Shown here piece after piece: positions 34,814 to 46,510 of a DNA stretch of 64,000 nt (positions are counted from its first letter, which is position 1; each line of letters starts with the position of its first letter). Below the pieces are notes generated by a model. It made no database searches. It saw only the letters and a program-made list of their open reading frames with translations, and was not told the DNA's origin. Origin of the DNA: Lepas anatifera (taxonomy: Eukaryota; Arthropoda; Thecostraca; Lepadidae); contig JAOTON010000204.1 of NCBI GenBank assembly GCA_034440635.1, positions 1 through 64,000 on the forward strand. Reading direction: 5' to 3'. The position numbers and the translations under genes are program-made.

Positions 34814-35939
34814 ATGCTTCTGGAAATGACATCACAGTTCGGTGATTCAATGTGACGGGAACGCATTTATTTTCGAAAGATATACAATGGTCCAAACAAC
34901 CATACATGACATTTACAACAGCTAAGTTCATTCCCAAAGGGACAATAATGTGAATTCAAAATAGGGGAGGGTAACCCCTATTCCTGTGCTTATGTTGAAA
35001 TGCTTTACCTCTAGGTTGACTGCTTGATTTTGATTCTTCAAATGTTCTTATTTTAAAGTTGCAAGCCAATTAGAACATGAGTTACGATAGCATAGCTCCA
35101 CAGTGACACCTAGTGTTATATATATGAAGCTAAAAGTAGTATATGCATTTCGAAAACCATTTTTTCTTTATTTGATATGAAAGACTACTACCATATGTGA
35201 AAACACTTTCAAGAGAATTTTTGAATTTCACTGTACTACGGGTCAAGGTCACCGTTATAAAACTAGGTCATGAGGTCACCAAATGTTTTTTGTTTAAATT
35301 TCAAAATTGAAGGTAACCAAAATGTTGCCCGTAAAATTTGCATCTTAAAACTATAACATTTTCAGAAATGACTAGAAAACTTTTGGAGCTATAGGCATTC
35401 TAATCAATGCCTGTATAATGACCTTCAGAAATTGCCGGAGGCCACTTCTCTCAAACCAATTTTTAAATAATTTTTTGGGTGCAACTGGGTGAATTCTAAA
35501 CCATTGTGAGTCCCCATATACCAATACCAATACCATTGCAATTCCCCATATACCAATTTTGGAGGAAATTAAGAATAGTAGGGTTTTATGCCTTGGTCGA
35601 TTTATGGTGGAATAACCCTGGTATGAACGGTAGCGCAGGGTACCCCCGTATTTGCTCTGTCTCTTCCATTGTAGCACCAAACCTTACGAGTTGAGATCAA
35701 AAGATCCGTATCCACATTTGACCTTCATAGGGCACATCTAAAGATATATTACATTCGAATGTCAGACCATGCATGCTTCCGTCGCTAACTAAAGTCGACT
35801 TTAGATAATTGTTTTCTAAAATTAAAAAAAATATCACCGAAAGAAATAGCGCGGGAAACTTGCAAGTGGCGAATCACTAACAAACACGAGAAAGACGCCA
35901 GTGGACAATGCCGAGACAGAACATCACATTAGTTTTGAA

Positions 35940-36240
35940 CAAGATACCTTTACTTAAAGGTACGTTCAAGAGGGATTCCTCCACGCCCACGTGACGTCAC
36001 ATGGGCGTGGAGGAATTCCTTCACCGTTGGCCCGTGCGTCAAACTGCTGCTAATGGCACTGCCCGCTTACGAATTTGTGAGAATACACAGCAATCAAGTT
36101 TATCCCAATTGCAATAGACATGATTTAATTTTCTATTATGGGCCTCTTTTTGAAAAATTTGGATATTTAATCATTTAATTTTCCGTGTTATATGTACCAG
36201 GTGTGACGTACTTCGGTAGTCGGGTTCTGTTGGGGGGCTG
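35940..36240. mobile_element. W-family element, copy A (9-bp target duplication)
   Basis: CAAGATACCTTTACTTAAAG to GTTGGGGGGCTG, flanked by AGTTTTGAA on both sides (35931-35939, 36241-36249). The paired arm at 41679-41687 keeps one uninterrupted copy of this 9-mer. 301 bp. Contains a 48-bp palindrome (35972-36019) centred on GTGACGTCAC. No long TIR; both ends begin CA when read inward. A 9-bp TSD is typical of Mutator-like elements. Confidence 0.82.
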
Positions 36241-36807
36241 AGTTTTGAAGTGTGAGGCTTAGAAACGTTGAAATATATTAATTTCAAGGTCATCTCGAAA
36301 GGGGTTTTTAATGGAGGACCGCAAAAAGTGAATCCACGTGCGAGGGGCTGATGTATTGTATCAAAGTCATACACGAGTAGCTCGAGGTTAGAATGGATTT
36401 GAAGCGATGGAATAGTACGTTTGCTGGTAGACTTTGGGTCCTGAATATATGTTACATTGCTCGACTACATTGAAATCACATGATCTATCATCTTTTAGCT
36501 GTGTTTCTTTGTAGAAATAGTCTTAGAACCAAGATGCATAGTCTTAACAAATAACGCTTATGCTCTAGCAGTTCCCATGAGCGCAGAAATGCGACAAAAA
36601 TGTCACTATTACCCGAGAAACGCAAGGCAATTGCTCAGCACGCCAGCGAATGAAGGACTCGCAGTGATTTGAGCACAGAATACTCCAGGCGCATCTTTTT
36701 CCAAGATAAAAGTGCAGACAATTTATGCTACGTTAAGCGGGAACCAAGGTCAAATTTCACAAAGGTTTGCCACGGTGAAGTTTTTCGAAGAATCTGCGAT
36801 ATTAACA

Positions 36808-37450
36808 ATGTCTTTCTAGAACGTAAATGTTCAACTAAGTATTTAGGGGTTAGTATAGATGAGGATCTGAAGTGGAATAGTCAAATTAGGCATGTAGAAA
36901 GCATGATCTCCCGTAATATTGGCCTCATTTGCAGATCAAAGGAAGCACTCGACTGGAGCCATCTCCTCCGGCTATACAACGCATTAGTGCTTCCCCACCT
37001 AAATTACTGTTTGGCTGTTTGGGGATCCACGTTCCCTTATTGTTTAAACAAATTAATTTTGCTTCAAAAAAGAATTGTACGGATCATCGAAAAAACTGAC
37101 CGTTTGGCGCACACCAGCCCTCTCTTCAAAAAACATAAAATTCTCAAAATGTCTGACCTTGTTGAATTTGCTGACATTAAAATTCTGCACAATTTTCTTC
37201 GCTAAACTCTACCTAACTCACTTTCAAATAGAATACATCTTCAACCGCCGGACCCTGCCGGGAGAAATGGTAGGCTAATACAACACTTGTCTCCCATGTC
37301 CCCACTATGTACCGTAAATTTTCAATTTCCGTCGCTGCTCCTGGCACGTGGGACAAGTTTATCGCCCCCAAAATTAGAAATCTGGAAGATATTCCTTGGC
37401 AGGCCTTTCTTCAGCAAAGTTGTAGAAAGTTATTTCTAGAAAAGTATTGA
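36808..37450 (+). pseudogene. LINE reverse transcriptase C-terminal fragment
   Basis: The translation from about 36808 reads STKYLGVSIDEDLKWNSQI, then RLYNALVLPHLNYCLAVWGS and LQKRIVRII, the standard connection/thumb region after the YADD box of CR1/L2-like LINEs. The frame stops at 37203-37205, and a further piece (SVAAPGTWDKFIAPKIRNLE, ending TGA near 37450) continues in another frame. The N-terminal part of the open frame (36669-36800) belongs to the foldback arm, because 41147-41253 has it without the LINE. The fragment is 5' truncated and dead. Confidence 0.75.
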
Positions 37451-38522
37451 TTGCAATAGGTAGTTGCGTTTTTGTGCTCCAGTGCCAACATGCAATGCTG
37501 GGCCCACTCTGGCGCTATACTTGTGTTATACAAATTGGCTGTCATCAAATTCCTCTTTGACCGAAATGAAACGCTGAGTGAGGCAGTTGGGGCGCTCTTA
37601 CAGGCCAGCCTCCGGCACCTCCCTGCTCTTTCATGATTTCCCCGGTTTGTTTTGCGCGCTCAACTCATCCCATGTTTCATCTAAAGTAAACGCGCATCCA
37701 TACAAAATCCTATCTTATATTTCCCAGTCACGCAACCAACAACTCTCTCTCTCTCTCTCCCCGCACATTCTCGCTCTGTCTGCACCACTCAGCTTACTTC
37801 GACTTTCCTTCCCTCTTCTAATTAAATGCTTCCGGCAGCTGCTCTGAATCTCCCGCGGGCGGGAGTGGTTCAGCGGCGTGTTCTTGACGCGGCTGCCGCG
37901 TCCTCTCCTGCTCCAATGCTGCGCGTTGGCCGCTGCATGGGCCGTGTCAGGCTGCGGTGGTGCTGCGGGCTGCGCCGGCCGTGCTTGGCCCTCTCCGAAT
38001 AGCGGCTCCGGATACTGTGGTACGGTGGTGCGGGGTCGCGGGGTGGCACTGTGGTGGCCGCTGGGCGGCGCTGTGGTGGCCGCTTGGCGGCGCTGTGGTG
38101 GCCGCTGGACGGCGCTGGGGCGGCGCTGATGCCTCGATGATGCTAGAGTAGTGCAGCTGATTGATGTTGCCCGGGCATTGACCTTGACATGTCGTTCACC
38201 ACTAACCCCTGAATTTATTTGATTTTATTTCATTTATTTTTTCCTGATCCCGTTTTTTTCTTTTTTTATGAGCATTTCCCACATGCAGAATACTTTCTCG
38301 GTGCCACCCTCCTGGAGGCGTGACTGGAGTCGTTTCCCCGCGCCCGATGTGGTGTTTCCTGCTTGCGTCTTTACCCCTTGCCCGTTTTTAATCTTTACGG
38401 TCGCTTTGTGTATCATCGTTTTTACCCTTCATCTGTTTTTAATCTTCACGTTCGCATTTCGTGTCATTTTTTGTTTGTTTTCTGTGAATACATGTATGGA
38501 CGTATGACACATTATCAGCAAG
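37451..38522. other. Remainder of the insert in the left foldback arm
   Basis: No gene. A pyrimidine microsatellite ((CT)n, 37743-37760) and a possible tRNA-like word GAGTGGTTCAGCGGCGTG near 37864 occur. Near 38030-38125 about four 24-bp GC-rich units (GGCGGCGCTGTGGTGGCCGC) form a small minisatellite. Confidence 0.5.
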
Positions 38523-39762
38523 TTGTCAGTCAGAGAAAGATGTGGCATACCTGATATCAGGATATCAGAATTGGTATTTTAACGAAAAAGCTGTCATTAT
38601 GCTGAAAGGAAGCTTCTCTCTGATAATGAAAAAGCAAGTAGATGCTCAAATAAGTCAGCTTACAAAAGAAAGCTGAACTGAGCCTCCCGGTTTCATAACG
38701 TGATTTCCTGAGCAGCTCTAGCTCTGGGGCCCTCAGCTGAGCTGGGGCTCCTGAGCTAATTAAGTGCCTCCTGACTTGATCTGGTACCCCTGAGCTGGTC
38801 AGGGACCACTGGGCTGATTCCTTGTCCCCTGAGCTGATAGGGTGCTCCCTGAGCTGATCTAGACCCCTGCTCTGATCTGGGGGAATAGGAGCTGATCTGG
38901 GCCCCCGAGCGGATCGATCTCGTGCCCCCTGAGCAGATATTTTGCCCTCAGAGCTGAAATAATGCACCCTGAGTCGATCTTGGGCCTCCTGAGCCATTAT
39001 TGTGCCTCTTGAACCCATCTGATGCCCTTCAAGCCAGTCAGGTGCTAGACTAGACTAGCTCAGTGACCCCCAGAGATGGGGTCATCAGACAATCTTGATG
39101 GGCCCCAGATAGGAACATAGGGCCTTGCACCAGCTCAATGAGCCCCAGAACACTTTAAGGCGCCCAATTAACTCAAGGTGCATCAGGCCAACTAAAGGAA
39201 CTCTAACAGGCTCAGCGCCCAGACCAGCTCAGGGTATCCCCAGGGCCCATACCAGCTCAGGGTACCCCCAGGACCCAGATTCGCTCTTAGTCCCTTGATC
39301 AGTTCTTGGGCCCATATCAGCTCAGGGGCCAGAAGTCAGGTCAGGGGACAAGGTCAAGTAAGAGGCAATAAATCAGCTCAGGAACCTTTTATCAGCTCAG
39401 GGATCCTGATCAGCTCAGGAGCCCCAGAGCTACTCAGGAAATCACATAATCAACTCAGGAGGCCCAGATGAGCTCAAAGGGCACCAGATTAGCTCCAGGG
39501 GCATCAGAATAGCTCAGAAGGCATCAGATGGGCTCAGGAGGAAAAATTGTGGCTCAGGAGGCACCATATCAACCCAGGGAGCATTAGTTCAGTTCAGTGA
39601 TCCCCGACCAGGTCGTTGCCCAGATTAGCTTGGGGTACCAGATCAAGTCAGGAGGCACTTAATCAGCTCAGGATCCCCATACCAGCTCAGGGGCCCAGCT
39701 CAGCTCAGGGTCCCGGAGCTTCTCAGGATATCACTTTATCAACCCAGGAGGCTCAGATGAAC

Positions 39763-40541
39763 TTAACGGGAATGCGGCACCTTTATAATGTGATTTTGAC
39801 TGAATTAGCCAAGTTATAAAATATGCCGGAAAACCCGGTACTCAAGATATCATTTGTCTTGACAATCAAAATTTCCGTGGAGAAAAGCTCAAACACCTAT
39901 CTGAAATGTACCCCAAATCCAAGATACCTTTACTTAAAGGTACGTTCAAGAGGGGATTCCTCCACGCCCGAGTGACGTCACACGGGCGTGAAGGAATTCC
40001 TTCATCTATGGGCTGTGTGTCAAACTGCTGCTAATGGCACTGTCCGCTTACGAATTTGTGAGAATACACGATGATCAAGTTTATCCAAAATGCAATAAAT
40101 AAACACGTTGTCTTCGATTCTGGGCCTCTCTTTGGGAAAATTTGGATATTTAATCATTCAAATTTCCCATGTTATATGCTACAAGGTGTGACGTCACCTC
40201 CGCTATCTGCGCTGGCCGTTGGAGGGGGCTGCCCCAAATCTATCCCAGCCAGGCGGCCACACTTGTAGGCTGTTGGTGTGACGACAGCGCTGACATCATG
40301 GTGAGTAATCAGTCAATTTGAGCCCTTGAAGCCTATTGAATATGGTAGTAGTTGCTAGATCATGACGTCATCTATAGGCAGAGGTTTATTTTTCATCCTA
40401 AAGGAGCATTTTAAAAATCAAAATATTGAGCTCATTGTACCTTTTTCAGAGAAATCATGGACGTTTTCATGATATTCAGCTAAAAATACCCCTAATTACG
40501 CTAAATTCCTGGATTCGTCCCAGGTGCCACATTCCCTTTAA
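39763..40541. mobile_element. M-family TTAA element, copy M2, with nested W
   Basis: TTAA at 39763-39766 and 40538-40541; ends CGGGAATGCGGCACC and GGTGCCACATTCCCT. Both flanks are satellite, and joining them at one TTAA gives a normal satellite unit. Collinear with M3 (48896-49352) except for the W copy at 39920-40231. Non-coding. Confidence 0.88.
39920..40231. mobile_element. W-family element, copy B (9-bp target duplication)
   Basis: CAAGATACCTTTACTTAAAG to GGAGGGGGCTG, flanked by CCCCAAATC on both sides (39911-39919, 40232-40240). M3 lacks it at the matching place. 312 bp, alignable with copy A throughout, including the GTGACGTCAC-centred palindrome (39953-40000). Confidence 0.87.
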
Positions 40542-42001
40542 ATGGCACCTGAATAGCTCAAGGGGCACCCGGCTAGCTCAGAGGGCATAAGATGAATTCA
40601 GGAGGCGCAAGAATGGCTCAAGAGGAGCCAGATTGGCTCAGGGTGTATTATTTATGCTCAGAGGCAACATATCTGCTCAGGGGGCATCATATTGATCAGC
40701 TCGGGGGCCAGATCAGCTTCTAGCCCTTAGACCAGAGCAGGGGCCTAGATCAGCTCAGGGAGCACCCTATCAGCTCAAGGATCAAGGGATCAGCTCAGTG
40801 GTTTCCGACCAGCTACGGGATACCAGATCAAGCCAGGAGGCCCTTTATCAGCCCAGGAGCCCCATACCAGCTCAAGGGCCCTCATCAGCCTCGGTGGGCC
40901 CAGCTCAGCTCAAGGCCCAGAGCTGCTCAGGGAATCACGTAATCAAATCGGGAGGCTCAGATTAGCTTACTTTTGTAAGCTGACTTACTTGTGTATGTGC
41001 ATGCATTCTTATTATCAGAGAGACGCTTCCTTTCAGCATAATTACAGCTCTTTTCGTTAAAATACCGATTCTAATATCCGGGATGCCACTTCTTTCTCTG
41101 ACAATTTCCAATTAATGTTTCATCGCACATTCTTAGAAAAACTTTACCATGGCCAACCTTTGGGAAATTTAACCTGGGATACCGCTTAACGTAGCATAAA
41201 TTTTCTGCACTATCACCTTGGAAGATGATGCGCCTAGGGTATTCTGTACTCAAATCACTGCGAGTCCTTCATTCGCTGGCGTGCTGAGCAATTGCCTTGC
41301 GTTTCTTGGGTAATAGTGACATTTTTGTCGCATTTCTGCGCTCATCAGAACTGCTAGAGCATAAGCGTTATTTATTAAGACTATGCATCTTGGCTCCAAG
41401 ACTATTTCTACAAAGAAACACAGCTAAAAGATGATAGATCATGAGATTTTAATTTAGTCGAGCAATGTAACATATATTCAGGACCCAAAGTCTACCAGCA
41501 AACGTACTATTCCATCGCTTCAAATCCATTCTAACCTCGAGCTACTCGTGTATGACTTTGATAAAATACATCAGCCCCTCGTACGTGGATTCACTTTTTT
41601 GCGGTACTCCATTAAAAAACCCTTTCGAGATGACATTGAAATTAATGTATTTCAACGTTTCTAAGCCTCGCACCTTACTTCAAAACTGATGTGATGTTCA
41701 GTTTCGGCATTGTGCACTGGCGTCTTTCCCGTGTTTGTTAGTGATTCGCCATTTGCAAGTTTCCCGCGCTATTTCTTTCGGTGATCTTTTTTTAATTCTA
41801 GAAAACAATTCTCTAAAGTCGACTTTAGTTAGCGACGGAAGCATGCATGGGCTAACATTTGAATGTAATATATCTTTAGATGTGCCCTATGAAGGTCAAA
41901 TGTGGATACGGATCTTTTGATCTCAACTCCTCAGGTTTGGTGCTACAATGGAAGAGACAGAGCAAATACGGGGGTACCCTGCGCTACCGTTCATACCAGG
42001 G

Positions 42002-42920
42002 AACATATGCTCAGGAGCACGGTATACCTCTTCAGTTTTGAGACGGGAGGTGCAAGGCGGCCCAGAATAATTACAGGCGGACCAAACTACTCCAAAACAT
42101 CTCTGCCAAGAAGGGCACTGCAGTGTGATACATTTTGCATTGGATCACGCATATACATGTGCTTTGATGAATAGCCATAACTTTTGCAACAATCAATATA
42201 GTCTTACAAAACTTTGTGTGAATATGTCAAACATGGGCAGCATTAAATCTGCGAAATTTGGTGTTTGTTAACTGAATTGAATTTGATCTACATGAGTTTA
42301 ACTGAAAGGGGTGTAGCGATGTCCCTCAGGCGATGCTGCACGTGCTGGAGTATTGGGCAGGACACCCATTGTGCAATTTCCTATTCAATATTGAGAACAA
42401 TGGTCGATTTCAATCAGGAAGATGCCATTTGGAACTATTTGCTTTTCCGATTAGCTGTTACCTGCACTGAAACAACTAGCTAACATCTCGGACAAAGTTC
42501 CCCAAGTGGCTTGAAAACAGTACATTTGCATGTACTCAGATATGACGTCATGCTTCAATAACGCTTCTAGGTGTCTGGGCAATTTTTGGAGCAATGATAC
42601 TGAATATGTTAAGCAACACTTGCGCAAAGTTTCACGGCTCTCCGTTTTACCGATACGGATATATAGGTTTTGAGCCAGAAGGGGTGTTGACGTACACCCC
42701 TATTGCTTAGCTGCACGTGCCAAAAAAGCGTGATAGGAACAAACCAGAATACAGAAATTGACATGGGTAGAAACAGTGGACTTCGGGGTCGAAAGTTAAA
42801 ATATTTGTTTGGGCACCAGCGGTAATTTTAGCTTAGTTATAAGCCGTTTAAGTCCAAGAGGCAAGGGGCGATTTTGCACGTGCATCCTTTGACAAATGCA
42901 CCTCCTGCGGACAACCAGTA
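42002..42920. other. No recognised gene
   Basis: Short ORFs on the plus strand (42265-42483 and others) without domains; ordinary composition. Confidence 0.4.
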
Positions 42921-42939
42921 GGTGCTATATCGGTTGTCC

Positions 42940-43806
42940 ACCCAAGGTCAGGATCCTGAATCTTCAGGGATTTTATTTCTGTGCAACAACCTTTACAACA
43001 CGCCGGACAGCTTTTTTCACTTTGCCCCATGGGTAATAGGTACGAGACAAGCACTTTCCATAGCCTTTTCTCTATGCTTGGACGTCACCTTAAGAATGCC
43101 CATGTAGGTGACCTTGAAACTGACAGAGAGTTTCAGGGTGCCAGAGACGTTGAGAAGGCAAAAGTGAAACTGCTCAAAGCAGAAGGAAAGGGGAATCGCG
43201 CCAACCGAGCTTCAGCCGTTACGAAGGAAGATGAAGAAACTCCTTTTGAAAAAGGACAGCTAGGATTCGGCATGCCCGATACACTACAACGCACTGTGTG
43301 GTGGCTTACCACCATACATTTCGGCCACCGTGGCAGGGATGAGGCGCGTCAGCTTCAGTGGGGAGATATCAAGCTGAAAAAGACGCAACCGGCCAGTATC
43401 TCGAGTTCCTAGAAAGGACGACAAAGACCCGAGATGGAGGGATCGTGGGTGGATGCCGTGCATTTCGCCCGAAAGCGTTAAAGAATGACGAAGATAAGAA
43501 GCGCTGTCCGGTTCGGGCATACCCACTTGAGTTTGAGAGAAGGAGGCCGGAAAAGATGAAGGAAGAAGGTAGCCCTTTCTACTTGGCTGTTAACGCAAGG
43601 AGGAAGCAGGAAGAAATTTGATACCAATGTGCTCCTCTAGGCAAAAACTCGATCGCAGGCTTCATGAAAACAGCCTGTGAGGCCGCAGGGATCGGCGGAA
43701 GGATGACGAACCACCCAGCCCGCAAAACATGCGTCAAGCGTGCTCTGGAGTCAGGCTGTCCTCGGGAGTATGTGGCCCAGCTTACGGGCCACAAATCACT
43801 AGCACG
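42940..43806 (+). pseudogene. Crypton/DUF3504-type tyrosine recombinase, broken
   Basis: This family cuts and rejoins DNA through a tyrosine and, in animals, mobilises Crypton elements. Order seen: LCNNLYNTPDSFF (N-terminal arm, about 42980), KVKLLKAEGKGNRANRA, FEKGQLGFGMPDTLQRTVWW, HFGHRGRDEARQLQWGD (catalytic Arg box, about 43320), then YLEFLERTTKTRDG, RCPVRAYPLEF, SPFYLAVN, and NHPARKTCVKRALESG with LTGHKS (about 43708-43797, the H-x-x-R box). Breaks: a frame change near 43045, a one-base loss in an A run near 43377-43383, and TGA at 43619-43621 where the family has Trp. After LTGHKS the reading ends at TAA about 43804, before the nucleophilic tyrosine could be seen. So the enzyme is inactive. 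Element ends were not found. Confidence 0.8.
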
Positions 43807-44100
43807 TAGGGTGCGGTGGTAAATGCCAAAGTCAAAATTGAGCTAGAAAATCCCCAAACCTAATACTAGGGACAAAAAGAAACAATTCGTCGAAAATACT
43901 GGCTACTTTTGAGCAAAAAAAGTCCGGCCACGGCAACATTACTTTTTCCGCAATTTACTGAATATAGCCTATACCCAGCCGAGCCGACACTTGTCAAAGT
44001 CCTGTACTTGTATTTGCAATTAAGCACCACAACATTTTAGGACGTCTGAGGACATAAAGTGGCCATCCATCTCTACTGTCCGCCTGGTTCCTAAGCTCAT

Positions 44101-44490
44101 CTACTTCAGAGTCACCTGGAAGGTGTTGTATTCGATGGTGGACCTGTGGTTTCTCCGGCCCAGCAGAGACTTCAGAGCCTCGCCGAATTCCTGGAGTGTC
44201 TTCTGTCTCCTTTTACCACTCTCAGGAACTGTGGTTTGGATCCTACATATTTGATCAGTCATGGGTAGAAGTATGGAGGAGTCTCGGGCATGCTGCAGTC
44301 CAACCTTCATTCTCTTGATCCTCTGTTTGTCTCCCACATCTTCCTTGGCGAGGTACTCGTCCACCTCTCGTTCATCCGTAAATGGTCCCCCTTCTGACTT
44401 CAGGAAATCAAGAGTGTCCAGTCTTTTGATTTCCTTTTGCTTTGCCACTTCCTGTTTCTCATCGGAACCCTTTGCCTGCTTCTCTTTCAT
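44101..44490 (-). CDS. Hypothetical lysine-rich protein fragment
   Basis: A 129-codon minus-strand ORF beginning with ATG at 44490. It starts with a charged Lys/Glu/Gln segment (likely coiled coil). Then come RLDTLDFLKSEGGPFTDERE and VDEYLAKEDVGDKQRIKRMK, then VGLQHARDSSILLPMTDQIC. I have the impression that GGPFT...VD-type segments recur in repeat-associated animal proteins, but I cannot assign a family. The frame is intact, codon use looks coding-like, and it points toward the Crypton remnant 300 bp away. It may be the last exon of a gene or part of a mobile element. Confidence 0.4.
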   Translation of the reverse strand: MKEKQAKGSDEKQEVAKQKEIKRLDTLDFLKSEGGPFTDEREVDEYLAKEDVGDKQRIKRMKVGLQHARDSSILLPMTDQICRIQTTVPESGKRRQKTLQEFGEALKSLLGRRNHRSTIEYNTFQVTLK

Positions 44491-44852
44491 GGCTTCACTT
44501 CATCTCAGCCTTAACCCCTTCACCTACTAACAATCGGCACCATTGGGCTGCATGTTAAAATCTGGCAACTGTGACAGTGGTTTGCGGGTTTTCTGCAGCG
44601 GGGTCCCTCGTTTTAGTAGAAACGGAACACAGTACCAATATTGTATCACTAATGGTACGCTGTGCAATTGAAGAACAGAGCTGCTAAGTTAAAATACTTC
44701 CTACACGCTTCATTCTCTATTTCGAAAATATGTGGTTTTGATTTTGAGCCATACAGTCAGGATCGCTATTTTGTCACAATTATGCACCTCAATTTTCGTA
44801 AATGTGTCACAAACTCCGGTAGCTGAGTTGGCAAGTTTCTGCACCTCTGCCC
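44491..44852. other. No recognised feature
   Basis: No ORF or repeat recognised before the left arm of the inverted duplication. Confidence 0.4.
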
Positions 44853-46324
44853 CCATTGTGAGCTCCTGGAACCGCCTATGGCCAAAAATATATCGAAATA
44901 CACATGAACTGTTACCCCCAATCTCATTTAGTGTTAGAACTAAACGCATAGTTACAATGTTTTGTCACATTCAATGCAAACAAAACATTAAAATGAACTT
45001 GAGTGCGAGTGAACCCCCCTAAATTACGGTACCTGAGCACGCCTATGAGTTCCTATCATCATATAACACACATATAGGATCAATGCATAGTTATGTTTAC
45101 CCCTCCCGAACATTCTGTACGCAACCTATTTACTCTGGAAGAGCTCGGATGCATAACATTGTAAAGCTCCCATTTTGAGCTTCTGGAACCGCCTATGAGC
45201 AAAATTATGTCAACATACACATTAAGTGTCATCCTAAATCTCAGTAATAGCATTCAAACATTACAACTGCTACCAATTCGGAACATACAGCTTTATTGTA
45301 GGACAAATGCAAGACCGGCGACAATGCTCGGCTTCTGGATTAAACCCCCAAATTAGCGAGCCATAGCTCCGCCTCTGGCTTAAATATATTTTCCAAATTT
45401 TCAGGGAACACGCACTATAAGAAAAACCACAACATTTCAAGAGCCTACCTCAAACCGTTTCGGAGATACCACGGAAAAACCTGAGGGGTGGGCAGAATCT
45501 GCTCCGCCTGTGGGAAATAGGATTAAGGTGCAATATCTCTCAGGGTGGTCATATTGCACAAGAGATAGCAATGATGAACTCTAGGGGGGCAGGGGGCGGC
45601 ACCCTTGACTGGAGGTGGCATTGGTGGGATGATGCCTTCACTAATAATATGGGGCACCATTAAGAAGCTAGAGGCAACCCATAGGTGGAGGGTTAGCAAG
45701 GATGAATGACAGACTGAACAGGAAAACCGGAATAGTATCGACGAACCTGGGAGTTCATGTAAAACTGAAGTGGCCCCAATCAGTGCCACGTTGCTGATGG
45801 CACCAGTGCGGCACGGAAGAACGCAGGAACGGCACCGACGTTGTTTGAGCGGCATCAACGATCCGGCAGCAATGGAAGGAACCAAGGACTGGCGTGAAAA
45901 ACTTTATTTTTGTAAGGAGCTTGGAAGCATCTCTCAGGAGTTTGAAAAGCGTCTCTAAAGTTAATATTCGCCTTCAAGAGTTTAAACACTAACCCTAAAG
46001 TTAACACCCGCCCCGGTGGGCCTCCGAACCACCTTCGCCCTGGCAGGGATGGGGGGGGGTGTTCAAGCACACACCCCTCGGATCCGGCTCCCACGCGAAA
46101 TGTGAAAGAAACGTGAAAGCTGGTGGATAGCTCATCATTTACAAAAAAAACTATATCAGTCACTTTTTGACTTAGCTCAATATTGAGGTCATGATAGGTC
46201 AAAGAACGTGGCATGTTAGAGAACAGTGTCTAAGCTCTAGCGTTTGACAGAGTTGGGTTAGAATCCTTTTTCGGCACCATTCGCTTCCTCTCGTTATGAC
46301 AGGTCGAATGATGTATGATGTGAC

Positions 46325-46510
46325 TATACTAGAATGATGGTCTTCTTGTTGGTGATCTTGATAACTTCACATTTATCAGGATTAAATTGCATTTGCCAGT
46401 CCTTTTCCCACTGCCGGAGTGAGTCGAGGTCCTGCTGCAGCCGCGCTGATTCACAGATGGAGCATTGATGGTCCTGTACAGAAGGCAGTCGTCCGCGAAT
46501 AGTCTTGACG
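46325..46510 (-). pseudogene. LINE reverse transcriptase fragment downstream of P3
   Basis: Minus strand: RLFADDCLLYR, the catalytic box of a CR1/L2-like reverse transcriptase, followed by LQQDLDSLRQWEKDWQMQFN and PDKCEVIKITNKKTII. It continues the LINE of 47334-48060 across the P3 insertion. Ends at a U-like repeat near 46325. Confidence 0.75.

Larger units (their letters stand above)
32276..35283. repeat. GGTCA-rich region bounded by inverted repeats
   Basis: 32276-32480 and 35068-35283 are imperfect inverted repeats (for example ACACTAGGTGTCACTATGGA against its complement near 35100). Between them lie a tandem repeat (33050-33520) and T3 (33786-34813). TGACCT words are frequent throughout. 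No gene is recognised. Confidence 0.55.
38690..40970. repeat. Degenerate GAGCTCAGG-type satellite with an orientation switch
   Basis: Units of about 20-30 bp with the core CAGCTCAGGGnCCAGAT run from about 39060 to 40970. From 38690 to 39040 the reverse form CTGAGCTGATCTGGG is used. The switch near 39050 fits the centre of the surrounding inverted repeat. One M element (39763-40541) interrupts the array. Unit sequence and spacing vary too much for CRISPR or a coding repeat. Confidence 0.8.
35616..42001. mobile_element. Foldback-like inverted repeat with satellite core
   Basis: The outer ends CCCTGGTATGAACGGTAGCG (35616) and its complement (to 42001) begin long inverted homology. Right arm 40975-42001 pairs with left-arm blocks 35616-36797 and 38523-38670. 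The left arm is expanded by W-A (35940-36240) and by a LINE-containing insert (about 36798-38522). The core is a GAGCTCAGG-type satellite whose orientation also flips near 39050. Long inverted arms with internal tandem repeats are the layout of foldback transposons. No clear target duplication flanks the whole, so a segmental inverted duplication remains possible. Confidence 0.6.

Noticed and set aside
36669..36800. N-terminal extension of the LINE fragment ORF
   Set aside because: The same sequence occurs without the LINE at 41147-41253, so it belongs to the foldback arm and the joined frame is accidental.
38690..40970. CRISPR-like array
   Set aside because: Units are degenerate, 20-30 bp with no constant repeat or spacer, and change orientation; it is a satellite in a eukaryotic setting.
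45523..45885. ORF conserved with 51467-51850
   Set aside because: The similarity is at DNA level as part of an inverted duplication; no domain, and the reading frames differ in length at their ends.
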